A DNA stretch of 31,661 nucleotides. Origin: a virus. The notes beneath the pieces were generated by a model, which was not told the origin of the DNA, searched no databases, and was given only the letters and a program-made list of their open reading frames with translations. Positions 6,740-14,417 of this stretch are shown piece after piece. The translations under genes were made by a program, and so were the position numbers. Within the stretch, counting starts at the first letter, position 1, and every line of letters begins with the position of its first letter. Location of the stretch: the IMG/VR virus record IMGVR_UViG_3300008448_000384, positions 1 through 31,661 of that record; one strand, 5' to 3'.

Positions 6740-7329
6740 TGGCATATATTTTTCAAAAATTATCCAAACAGGCAGGTAAAGCAAACATCTCTCAGAAAGA
6801 TGTAGCAGATGCTCGCGAGTGGTTCAGGACAGAAGCAGGTAATATAAAGAAAGTAAACACAAATAAACTGATGCAGACTGCTTTCGATAGTCCACAGATG
6901 AGTCCAGCGTCTATTGGTCAGATGTTTATGTTTTTTTATGATCCAAAAACAAAAGATAGTTTGCCATACTATGATAGATTTCCATTAATATTTCCTATTA
7001 ACTTTTATAAAGATGGATTCTTAGGAATTAATCTTCATTATATACCACCATATACAAGAGCCAAGTTAATGGACTCTTTGTATTCTACTATAAATAATAA
7101 GAAATATGATAATACAACTAAACTTAAGATTAGCTATGAACTCTTAAATGCTGCTGGTAGATTTAAAGAATTTAAACCTTGTATAAAGAGATATTTGTTC
7201 AGTCATGTTGTATCAAACTTTCAGTATGTAAGTCCTGAAGATTGGGACAAAGCAATAATGCTACCAACAGAAAGATTTGTTGGTAAGTCAAAAGATAAAG
7301 TTTGGGCAGACTCAATGAGTAAGATCTAA
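6739..7329 (+). CDS. Conserved T4-like morphogenesis protein, function unassigned
   Basis: The 196-residue protein starts MAYIFQKLSKQAGKANI. An upstream in-frame Met at 6691 exists, but I take the ATG that shares its A with the gp4 stop. It contains SIGQMFMFFYDPKTKD, LPYYDRFPLIFPI and KDGFLGINLHYIPPYTRAKL, a strongly patterned aromatic/proline core that looks conserved. No membrane span or catalytic motif is evident. In T4, gp4 is flanked by gp2 (DNA end protector) and gp53. Here gp53 is clearly identified further on at 8067, so this one is not gp53. A gp2 or other head-tail joining role is possible from position only. The stop overlaps the start of the next gene (TAATG). Confidence 0.75.
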   Translation: MAYIFQKLSKQAGKANISQKDVADAREWFRTEAGNIKKVNTNKLMQTAFDSPQMSPASIGQMFMFFYDPKTKDSLPYYDRFPLIFPINFYKDGFLGINLHYIPPYTRAKLMDSLYSTINNKKYDNTTKLKISYELLNAAGRFKEFKPCIKRYLFSHVVSNFQYVSPEDWDKAIMLPTERFVGKSKDKVWADSMSKI

Positions 7330-8063
7330 TGTCATTTAATGTACAAAACTTCGTATCAAGAATAAATGAAGCTGGCGGCTTAGTTCAGAACAACAAGTTT
7401 CGTTTAACTATAACACCACCTACTATTTTAAGTAGTAGTCAAAAATATAACGAAGACACTAAAGCAAGTATAACAAGCGGTGCTAGGACTTTAGAATATT
7501 TTTGTGCAAGTGCATCTATCCCTGGTGTTAATTTAAATACACATGAAATTAGAAGATATGGTTATGGTCCTATGGAAAAGAGACCATACTCCGTATCATT
7601 TGCTGATGCCACATTTAACATTTATTTTGATGCAAAAAGAAAAAATTACGATTTCTTTCAAACATGGGTAAGTAGTATTATGGACTATGATGTCAATAAT
7701 AGTACTAATAGTAAATTTTTACTAGAATACAAGTCTGAATACAGATCAACTATTGATTTAGAAGTATTTGATAATTCAGGTTTTATAGTCGCTCATTATG
7801 TTATGGATGAAGCTTTCCCAATATCTATTGGTGATATACCATTAAACTGGGGAGATACAAATAGCATCATAAAAATACCAGTTACATTTACATTCTTCAC
7901 TTGGAGAAATGAAAGCGTTCAAAATTCTTCTAGATTTGAAGAAGTATCTTCGAGAGTACCAAATATATTTGGTGAAGTAGTAAAACAAACACAGGTTATT
8001 CCAGCTACAGGCAGTGTATTGAATGGTGATTCTAACGCTGTACAAAATTTTGGAGATTACTGA
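7329..8063 (+). CDS. 54: gp54-like baseplate tail-tube initiator
   Basis: The 244-residue protein has the tail-tube-type beta architecture: FRLTITPP, EYFCASASIPGVNL, YGYGPMEKRPYSVSFADATF, YDFFQTWVSSIMDY, an EVFDNSGFIVAHYVM...AFPISIGDIPLNW segment and IIKIPVTFTFFTW. Similar strand order is seen in T4 gp54 (320 residues) and gp19. gp54 sits on the gp48 platform and starts tube assembly, and gp48 is encoded divergently nearby. The short tail after residue 200 is polar. Because the tube protein gp19 shares the fold, a tube-like role is the alternative, although the neighbours (gp4, gp53, gp27) are baseplate-side. The start overlaps the previous stop by one base. Confidence 0.72.
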   Translation: MSFNVQNFVSRINEAGGLVQNNKFRLTITPPTILSSSQKYNEDTKASITSGARTLEYFCASASIPGVNLNTHEIRRYGYGPMEKRPYSVSFADATFNIYFDAKRKNYDFFQTWVSSIMDYDVNNSTNSKFLLEYKSEYRSTIDLEVFDNSGFIVAHYVMDEAFPISIGDIPLNWGDTNSIIKIPVTFTFFTWRNESVQNSSRFEEVSSRVPNIFGEVVKQTQVIPATGSVLNGDSNAVQNFGDY

Positions 8064-8066
8064 GTA

Positions 8067-8954
8067 ATGGAAACATATTTTACTAAATTCCCAAATACTG
8101 TGTACAATGATACATCTTGTACAGATATAACAAAAAGAGTTTCTATCTCTCAAAAAATCTTGAGAAGAAAAAATCTGTTTTATCTATATGAGATTGAAAA
8201 TGATTTAAGACCAGATCAAGTTTCAAATTATTATTATAATGATCCTGCATATGAATGGCTAATATACTTACAAAATGAAATCATAGATCCATACTATGGA
8301 TGGTATATCTCTGAAAATGATTTTAATAATATGATAGTAGATACATATGGATCATATGAAAAAGCTTTACAAAAAATAAAATATTATCAACTTAATTGGT
8401 TTGGCGAACTTTCAGATATATCTGTATCTTTTTATAATAATAATTTACCGGATGTTTTAAAAAAATATTATGTACCAGACTATGGAGCTGGTGTTAAAAT
8501 CGTTTCTTATAAACTCAGGGAAGAAGATTGGATAGTTAATACGAATAAAATAATGAAATTAAATTTAAGTTCATTTATAACTTCAAATGTAAATGGCAAC
8601 TCATTTACAACCAGTGAGATTGTAAATATCAAACAGAACTATGCAACATCTGAAACTACAGCTAATGCAGAAGTCGTTGTTGCTAATAGCACGGTAGTAA
8701 CTATTAAAAATGTAGAAGGCAGTATAGCTAATAATTTTTACGTGGTACAACCTTCAACAAATACTATAGCTCAATATACTAACAGCGAAGTCATATCACA
8801 AAACATACCAAGTGATGAAACGATATATTGGACTGCAATCTCTTGTTACGAATATGAAAGAAGAAAAAATGAAGCAAATAAGACTATTAGATTGCTTGAT
8901 TCAAACTTTGCATTAGAAGCCGCTGAAAACTTAAGAGTAAAGTTATTGGATTAA
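8067..8954 (+). CDS. 53: gp53 baseplate wedge subunit with inserted module
   Basis: This 295-residue protein has 196 residues in T4. The wedge protein joins neighbouring baseplate wedges. The diagnostic N-terminal half has LFYLYEIENDLRPDQVS, YYYNDPAYEWLIYL and DPYYGWY (74-80), the last exactly as in T4 gp53. Its C-terminal helix (YERRKNEANKTIRLLD, then NLRVKLL) matches the T4 ending. About 75 residues between them (roughly 170-245) are extra. This stretch carries a SEIVNIKQNYATSET...AEVVVANSTVVTIKNVEG pattern like the small beta modules in gp7 and gp8 downstream. The start follows gp54 by 3 nt. The insertion could add a surface feature to the baseplate. Confidence 0.9.
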   Translation: METYFTKFPNTVYNDTSCTDITKRVSISQKILRRKNLFYLYEIENDLRPDQVSNYYYNDPAYEWLIYLQNEIIDPYYGWYISENDFNNMIVDTYGSYEKALQKIKYYQLNWFGELSDISVSFYNNNLPDVLKKYYVPDYGAGVKIVSYKLREEDWIVNTNKIMKLNLSSFITSNVNGNSFTTSEIVNIKQNYATSETTANAEVVVANSTVVTIKNVEGSIANNFYVVQPSTNTIAQYTNSEVISQNIPSDETIYWTAISCYEYERRKNEANKTIRLLDSNFALEAAENLRVKLLD

Positions 8955-8958
8955 CAAC

Positions 8959-10197
8959 ATGAGTATGCCAACACCTGGTGAAGTTACCATAAGACAATTA
9001 TCTGTAAATGGTACAGACTTATCACCTTACGTCTATGAACTATCGATTTATGAAAGTCTTTTTAAACCCTTTAGAGCTGCTGAAGTTACCATTACTGATA
9101 CAAATAACGTAATGAAAAACTTAGAAATAAAAGGAAATGAAGACGTAGAGATGAGTATTGAATGTGCTGGTGAAATATACACAGGAAAGTTTAAAGTATT
9201 ATCACCAGAAAATGGTAACTCTTCTCAGAATATGAGAGTGCAAGGTGTAAAATTAAATCTAGTTAGTGAGATTTTTTTAAAGAATAAAACTACTACTGTA
9301 CAGAAATCATTTAAAAATATAACCGGTTCTGATGCTGTAAAAAAGATATTTGATGAACTTGGTGTTAAAGGTAACCTTGATGCATCTAGCAGTAAAGGTA
9401 TGATAGGTGAGAATGAGCCTTATATAGTTTCTAACTTAAATCCATTTGAAGCAATACATGGTATAAGAACTAGAATAACCGGTGACAAATATAAGACTGG
9501 AGCTTATTGTTTTTTTGAAGACAAAGAAGGAAACTATATCTTTAAACAATTAGAAGAGTTGTTTGATAACATGTCACCAGTAGCAAAGTTTACACATAAG
9601 TCTACGCAAGGTGGAAATATAAAAGACATGGAAGGTCAGAGTTATAATATAATTGGTTTTCAAGAAAAAACATCTTTTAGTCCTGGCGGCAGGTTTGATA
9701 TTGGTGATGTCATGAACTCTAGAAAATCTGCACAGGTTAGCACCTATAGTACTTCAGAATCTAAGTTTAATAAAGGCCAAGTAAAAGATCCTGCTGAAGG
9801 AAAAAAAGGTGGTGAGTTTAAAGTTAATGATAATTATGGCAGTAGTGGTAAACCAAGATCTACAACTGTTATACCACATGATAAGAGATTAGAAAAAAAC
9901 TCAGTACAAGCAGAGAAGAGTGCAGAAGAACAAAGATATGTTCAAGAAGTAAAAAATGGTCCTCAATGTACTATACAAGTGTTGATGGACTCAGGTATAA
10001 AGTGCACAGTTGGTAAAGCTGTCTCAGCAGATATATCACAACCTATAGGTGATATGACTAATGCGCAATCCGGAAATCCTATTGGTGGTGATATGCTAGT
10101 AATAAACTTAAGACACCACATAAAGATGTATAATGCTAAACCTAAAGCTACTACTATATTAGAGTTAGCTAAGGGTGGGTATAACAAAGGAACTTAA
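8959..10197 (+). CDS. 27: gp27-like baseplate hub protein
   Basis: The 412-residue protein (T4 gp27 has 391) is encoded just before the gp5-type OB protein, as expected for the hub that carries the spike. It starts with GEVTIRQLSVNGTDLSPYVY, a beta-rich domain. GKFKVLSPENGNSSQNM and ITGSDAVKKIFDELGVKG follow, then NPFEAIHGIRTRI and YCFFEDKEGNYIFKQLEEL. This order (tube-like beta domain, then a helix and FEED-type strand) fits gp27 and VgrG N-terminal hubs. A Gly/Lys-rich flexible stretch (about 255-325) precedes a last beta part. In T4, a gp27 trimer holds the gp5 trimer. It has a 4-nt gap from gp53 and 3 nt to the next gene. Confidence 0.8.
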   Translation: MSMPTPGEVTIRQLSVNGTDLSPYVYELSIYESLFKPFRAAEVTITDTNNVMKNLEIKGNEDVEMSIECAGEIYTGKFKVLSPENGNSSQNMRVQGVKLNLVSEIFLKNKTTTVQKSFKNITGSDAVKKIFDELGVKGNLDASSSKGMIGENEPYIVSNLNPFEAIHGIRTRITGDKYKTGAYCFFEDKEGNYIFKQLEELFDNMSPVAKFTHKSTQGGNIKDMEGQSYNIIGFQEKTSFSPGGRFDIGDVMNSRKSAQVSTYSTSESKFNKGQVKDPAEGKKGGEFKVNDNYGSSGKPRSTTVIPHDKRLEKNSVQAEKSAEEQRYVQEVKNGPQCTIQVLMDSGIKCTVGKAVSADISQPIGDMTNAQSGNPIGGDMLVINLRHHIKMYNAKPKATTILELAKGGYNKGT

Positions 10198-10200
10198 TTA

Positions 10201-11184
10201 ATGAATTTTTTCTGGGCAGAAATAGTTGATGTTGAGAATGATGATGAAAAATCTGGTCGTGCTAAGATTAGAATCATGGGTGATCAGACTGAGCTTAAAG
10301 ACAGCGAATTAAGATATGCTCGTCCACTATTTCCAGTAACTAGTGCTTCTAAAGATGGAGCTGGTGCAACTCCAGCTTATCAAAAAGGTACACGTGTTCT
10401 TGGTATGTTTATTGATAACGATAAACAGATACCATATATTTTAGCTACTGCGCCAAGCGCTGGTAAACATGGCAGTTTAAGTCAAGAGAGTAGAGATATC
10501 CCATCTGGTATATCTAAAGATCCTGGAAAATTTAATATTAAGACAGAAGATCTAAGATATATTGTATCTGCTACAGGAGAAAGAAAACTTGATACTAAAG
10601 GACTAACTTCTTTTGCTAAGAAAGAAGCAAATGGTCCATCTAAGTTTGGTGATCTAAAAACACTTGGAACACAAGTGCCTACTGGTGCAAATGCTATAGA
10701 TCAAATAAAAAAAGTTGATCCATCAAATGCAGCCGGAACACTCGGTGCTGGAGCTCTTAGCATGATGAAGGGTTTGCAGAATTCACCTGCAGGCAAAGCT
10801 TTGAATATGGTAGGTGCTGCAGCGTTTCAACAAGTTTTAAAACAAGTAACACAAAATAAAAAAGAAGATAATAATAATAATTTACTATTGCAACTAATCG
10901 CTCTGCTGGAATTAGTTAATCAAGTTATTAAAACAATCGATTCGATAAACCCCAAAGATGCGGCGACATATAGATCTAATTCTAGTAAGATCATAAAATC
11001 TACTGAGACATTAAAGAATCAAATACTATATACACAACAATGTAATTTGATAGTAGATCTCGGCACTAAGATCGCAGATACTGGTTCAAGCAAATTGCCA
11101 TCTCACGTTGATTTAATTAAAACAAATAGCATAAAACTAAGAGAATCAATATCTGCACAGATACAAAGTTTAAAGAAGGTATAA
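10201..11184 (+). CDS. 5: gp5-like spike OB-fold protein without lysozyme domain
   Basis: Residues 1-95 of this 327-residue protein form a gp5/VgrG-type OB domain: FFWAEIVDVENDDEKSGRAK, RIMGDQ, LRYARPLFPVTSAS, KGTRVLGMFIDNDKQIPYIL. The rest is Ala/Lys/Asn-rich and helical, ending in a likely coiled region. T4 gp5 (575 residues) joins OB, lysozyme and beta-helix in one chain. Here no lysozyme motif is present, and the needle is the separate next gene 1 nt downstream. The protein likely sits on gp27 and anchors the needle trimer. Lytic function is probably supplied by the minus-strand GH19/M15 protein, which is inference. It is odd for its long helical tail, which has no T4 counterpart. Confidence 0.82.
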   Translation: MNFFWAEIVDVENDDEKSGRAKIRIMGDQTELKDSELRYARPLFPVTSASKDGAGATPAYQKGTRVLGMFIDNDKQIPYILATAPSAGKHGSLSQESRDIPSGISKDPGKFNIKTEDLRYIVSATGERKLDTKGLTSFAKKEANGPSKFGDLKTLGTQVPTGANAIDQIKKVDPSNAAGTLGAGALSMMKGLQNSPAGKALNMVGAAAFQQVLKQVTQNKKEDNNNNLLLQLIALLELVNQVIKTIDSINPKDAATYRSNSSKIIKSTETLKNQILYTQQCNLIVDLGTKIADTGSSKLPSHVDLIKTNSIKLRESISAQIQSLKKV

Positions 11185-11185
11185 T

Positions 11186-11713
11186 ATGGCTATTCAGAGA
11201 GACGATGAAAGATTACCAGAAACTACTTTTAATGCAAAGTATTCTAAAGTAAATGTAACAGAATCACCTGGTGGACATAGAATCACTATGGATGATACTG
11301 ATGGTGCAAAAAGATATAGAGTTGAACACCCGTCTGGAACTTATACAGAGATATCAGATGATGGTAAATCAGTAGAAGTATGTGTTGGTAATAAACAAAA
11401 CTATTTAAAAGGTGGTCTAACACTAACAATTCAAGAAAATGGCGATATAAAGATAGGTGGTCATGCAAGATTAAGTGTTGGAGCAGGAGCACATGTTGAG
11501 ATTGGTGGAGATGCATCTATCGCAGTCGGTGGTGATGCTCTGGTTCATGCTCATGGCAATTTAAAGATGGCAGGAGAAGACGTCTATATTGGAGCTCGTG
11601 GAAATATGGATCTCAATTGTTCTGGTAACTTTAATCTTCTTGTTGGTGGTAGTACAAACATTGCTTCCGATGGTAACATGACACAGACAGCTCCAAGGAT
11701 TGATCTGAACTAA
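11186..11713 (+). CDS. gp5 C-terminal-like beta-helix spike needle
   Basis: This 175-residue protein starts DDERLPETTFNAKYSKVNV, then GGHRITMDDTDGAKRYRVEH and HPSGTYTEISDDGKS. A long array of short GGDA/GNMD-type turns follows (GGHARLSVGAGAHVEIGGDA, then further GGDAL, GNLKMAG, GARGNMD and GGST turns) to the end. This is the repeat pattern of the trimeric beta-helix in gp5-C and VgrG tips. It should form the membrane-piercing needle below the OB domain. In T4 it is covalently part of gp5, whereas here it is its own gene, 1 nt after the OB gene. The PAAR tip gene follows one short ORF later. The stop overlaps the next start (TAATG). Confidence 0.9.
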   Translation: MAIQRDDERLPETTFNAKYSKVNVTESPGGHRITMDDTDGAKRYRVEHPSGTYTEISDDGKSVEVCVGNKQNYLKGGLTLTIQENGDIKIGGHARLSVGAGAHVEIGGDASIAVGGDALVHAHGNLKMAGEDVYIGARGNMDLNCSGNFNLLVGGSTNIASDGNMTQTAPRIDLN

Positions 11714-11910
11714 TGGCACACTTATTCGTCATATTAAAAGATGGTATTCTTTTTGAATACGATAAATATGAAGATATACCTGATTCTTTTGATAATGTAA
11801 TAAAATTTATACCAGAAGTACCTGATGGTCCTCATACACATGAACAACACAATGAGATTGATAAGTGGAATCATAGATTACAAGAACTAATGAAGAGAGA
11901 AACAAAGTAA
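11713..11910 (+). CDS. Small uncharacterised protein in spike operon
   Basis: The 65-residue acidic/aromatic protein reads MAHLFVILKDGILFEYDKYE, then FDNVIKFIPEVPDGPHTHEQ and a Lys/Glu-rich helical end (WNHRLQELMKRETK). It is locked between the needle and PAAR genes by TAATG overlaps at both ends, which argues for real translation and coupled expression. It has a His-rich centre (HTHEQH) but no known domain that I recognise. It might help assemble or load the spike tip, judging only from position. Confidence 0.7.
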   Translation: MAHLFVILKDGILFEYDKYEDIPDSFDNVIKFIPEVPDGPHTHEQHNEIDKWNHRLQELMKRETK

Positions 11911-12200
11911 TGCCAGCAGTAACTAGACAAGGCGATGCAGATGTTGCACACTGTTCCGGCATGGTAAGGAGTGGTTGTTCTGGTGATGTGTTTGTTAATG
12001 GTATTGGTGTAAGTAGACAAGGTGATAATAATACATCACATCTTCTTCCGAGTGATGATCCTTGTCCTTCACATAGTGCGCCAATAACTACTGGTTCTAC
12101 AAAAGTGTTTATTAATGGTAAAGGTTGTGGTAGAGTTGGAGATGGAATTTCAGGCTGTACATCTGTAGCAGCTGGCTCAGGAAACGTATTCGCAGGATAA
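11910..12200 (+). CDS. 5.4: PAAR-type spike tip protein (gp5.4-like)
   Basis: This 96-residue protein (T4 gp5.4 has 97) makes the sharp, metal-bound cone at the end of the spike needle. It starts PAVTRQGDADVAH, then VFVNGIGVSRQGDNN, then a His/Cys-containing middle (His44, Cys52, His55) and VFINGKGCGRVGDGISGC, a typical repeated PAAR pattern. Cys15, His14, Cys73 and Cys83 are further candidate ligands. It sits after the needle gene, as expected for its partner. The start shares a base with the previous stop, and the gap to gp25 is 4 nt. Confidence 0.93.
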   Translation: MPAVTRQGDADVAHCSGMVRSGCSGDVFVNGIGVSRQGDNNTSHLLPSDDPCPSHSAPITTGSTKVFINGKGCGRVGDGISGCTSVAAGSGNVFAG

Positions 12201-12204
12201 TTAA

Positions 12205-12624
12205 ATGGCACGTTCAGACAGATACACCGGTTTATCAGATAAACCAATATTCTATGCAGACTTTACAAATAATCTAGATTTGAATCCTTTAACTGGGTAT
12301 CTGGCCAAAACTACTAACGAGAACGCAGTTAAGAATTCAGTTAAAAACTTAGTACTAACAGGTAATGGTGAAAGATTTTTTAATTCAACTATTGGTTCTA
12401 AGATGGCTACATTATTATTTGAGCCAATAGATCCAGTTACAGCAGAATTAGTAAGAACAACTATTGAAGAATCTATTGAGAACCATGAACCAAGAGCCAG
12501 ACTTGTTAACATTGATGTTCAACCTAACGCCGAAAATAATGCTTACTATGTAAAAGTCGTATTTAAAATCATAAATATACCTGAAGAGATAACATTAAAT
12601 TTAATTTTAAATAGAGTAAGATAA
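12205..12624 (+). CDS. 25: gp25 baseplate wedge/sheath initiator
   Basis: This 139-residue protein (T4 gp25 has 132) starts sheath assembly at the baseplate and is shared with type VI secretion. The start region DRYTGLSDKPIFYADF and FNSTIGSKMATLLFEPID are followed by the helix ELVRTTIEESIENHEPRARL with the conserved EPR core at 95-97. It ends in a beta hairpin (VKVVFKIINIPEEITLNL). It is placed after PAAR and before gp6, with TAATG coupling to gp6. The upstream AGGA is weak. Confidence 0.95.
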   Translation: MARSDRYTGLSDKPIFYADFTNNLDLNPLTGYLAKTTNENAVKNSVKNLVLTGNGERFFNSTIGSKMATLLFEPIDPVTAELVRTTIEESIENHEPRARLVNIDVQPNAENNAYYVKVVFKIINIPEEITLNLILNRVR

Positions 12625-14417
12625 TGGCAAACAGCTCATTAAACCTAGTAGGTTTAGATTTTAATACATTAAAAAATGACTTTAAAAACTTCTTAAGATC
12701 ACAAGATACTTTTAAAGATTATGATTTCGAAGGTTCTAATATTTCGGTATTAATGGACCTACTTGCTTATAACTCTTATAAGAATGCTTTTTATCTTAAT
12801 ATGGCTGTGTCAGAAGCTTTCTTAGATTCTTCCCAGCTTGAAGCTTCTGTGCTTTCACATGCTAAAGAATTGAATTATGTTCCTAGATCTGCTAGATCTT
12901 CAAGATGTAAAATACGAGTTGATTTTCAAGCTTCTGGAGATACACAGCCGTACTTAATTGAGAAGGGTTCTTCATTCACATCTATCATTAAAAATGATTC
13001 TGTTATCTTTACTATTCCAGAAAGTATTACGGTTTCTTCTCCTAATACATCTTTTAATTTCGAAACATATGTGTATGAAGGTATCTATTTAAAAGAATCT
13101 TTTATAGTAGATTATAATCAAGAAAATCAAAGATTTATAGCTACAAATAAAAATATCGATACAGAAAGTTTGACAGTTACTGTATATGAAGATGGCAATG
13201 ATGTAGGAGAAAACTACTCATTAGCTTCAACACTTTTAGGATTAAGCAATACATCTAAAGTGTTTTTCTTACAGGCTAGTGATCTAGGAAATTACGAAGT
13301 AATATTTGGTGATGGTATTATTGGTAAAAAGCCAAAAGATAGATCTACTATCATATTAGACTATAGAGTTTCTAGAGGAATTATAGGCAATGGAGCTAAA
13401 GATTTAAGTATAAACTTTGATCCAACTGGTGGAGATTTATTAGAAACTCCGAGTTTAACTGTATTAGAAGAATCTATTGGTGGATTAGAAAGAGAATCAA
13501 TTAATTCAGTTAAGTACTATGCTCCTAGGCACTTTCAAATACAAGAAAGAGCTGTAACACCTTCTGATTATGAGATCATATTAAAGACACAGTTTCCGGA
13601 AATCAATACTTTATCTGTTTATGGTGGCGAAGAAGTTGATCCTCCTAGATTTGGTAAAGTATTCATAGCTATCGATGTTTCTGATGTAGAAGGTATACCG
13701 GAAAATAGAAAGAACGAGTATTATTCTTTCATAAAAAGAAGATCACCACTGTCAATTGATCCGATCATAATCGAACCTATATTCACATATATTTCTGTCA
13801 CAAGTAAAGTCAGATACAATATCAATATATCTAAAGCTACACCTGAAAGATTAAAATCACTAGTAACTCAATCTATTACAAATTATAATACTGAATATTT
13901 AAATGATTTTAATACTACACTTAGATATAGTAAATTTAATTCTTCTATAGATAGTTCTGATACAAGTATTGTTAGTAACTTAACAGAGTTACAGATCTAT
14001 AAAAAGATTAAATTACAGCTGGGTGTAGGACAAAACTATGATATTAATTTCAACGTTCCTTTAATTAATGATCTTCCGGAATTACCAGATCAATATCTAG
14101 CAACAGATAGACACACTATAACTAGTTCAGTATTTACATTCAACGGTATTGAATGTTTAATAGAAGATAATAGCAGTGGAATATTAAAAATAGTTCAACT
14201 AATAGGCGATGTGCATAAAAAAATAATTGATATTGGTACAGTTAATTATGATACTGGAACTCTTAAACTAATTAATTTTATACCAGATGCATTCCAGGGA
14301 AATGACTTCAAAATATATGCAAAACCAAAAGACAATGATATTAGTGTTGGTAAAAACACTATATTAACAATTGAATCTTCCGAGATTAAAGTAAGTATCG
14401 AGCCGGTTAGAGTATAA
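12624..14417 (+). CDS. 6: gp6 baseplate wedge protein
   Basis: This 597-residue protein (T4 gp6 has 660) forms the wedge ring core. The N-terminus has LDFNTLKNDFKNFLRSQDTF and ISVLMDLLAYNSYKNAFYLN, typical of the gp6/J-type wedge family. It is followed by SHAKELNYVPRSARSS, YEVIFGDGIIGKKPKDRSTI and VTPSDYEIILKTQFPEINTL, the last two being the classic baseplate J-like motifs. The C-terminal part is beta-rich. It shares one base with gp25 and one with gp7 (TAATG at both ends). Identification is secure. Confidence 0.95.
   Translation: MANSSLNLVGLDFNTLKNDFKNFLRSQDTFKDYDFEGSNISVLMDLLAYNSYKNAFYLNMAVSEAFLDSSQLEASVLSHAKELNYVPRSARSSRCKIRVDFQASGDTQPYLIEKGSSFTSIIKNDSVIFTIPESITVSSPNTSFNFETYVYEGIYLKESFIVDYNQENQRFIATNKNIDTESLTVTVYEDGNDVGENYSLASTLLGLSNTSKVFFLQASDLGNYEVIFGDGIIGKKPKDRSTIILDYRVSRGIIGNGAKDLSINFDPTGGDLLETPSLTVLEESIGGLERESINSVKYYAPRHFQIQERAVTPSDYEIILKTQFPEINTLSVYGGEEVDPPRFGKVFIAIDVSDVEGIPENRKNEYYSFIKRRSPLSIDPIIIEPIFTYISVTSKVRYNINISKATPERLKSLVTQSITNYNTEYLNDFNTTLRYSKFNSSIDSSDTSIVSNLTELQIYKKIKLQLGVGQNYDINFNVPLINDLPELPDQYLATDRHTITSSVFTFNGIECLIEDNSSGILKIVQLIGDVHKKIIDIGTVNYDTGTLKLINFIPDAFQGNDFKIYAKPKDNDISVGKNTILTIESSEIKVSIEPVRV

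Noticed and set aside
7089-7096. TATAAATA inside the 196-residue gene
   Set aside because: It sits mid-gene, about 230 nt before the next start. A few such matches are expected by chance in this AT-rich DNA.
11807-12247. Antisense ORF over PAAR
   Set aside because: PAAR on the plus strand is clear, and the antisense protein has no recognisable pattern.
12570-12577. CATAAATA before gp6
   Set aside because: It lies in gp25 coding sequence and is not exact, and gp6 is translationally coupled to gp25.
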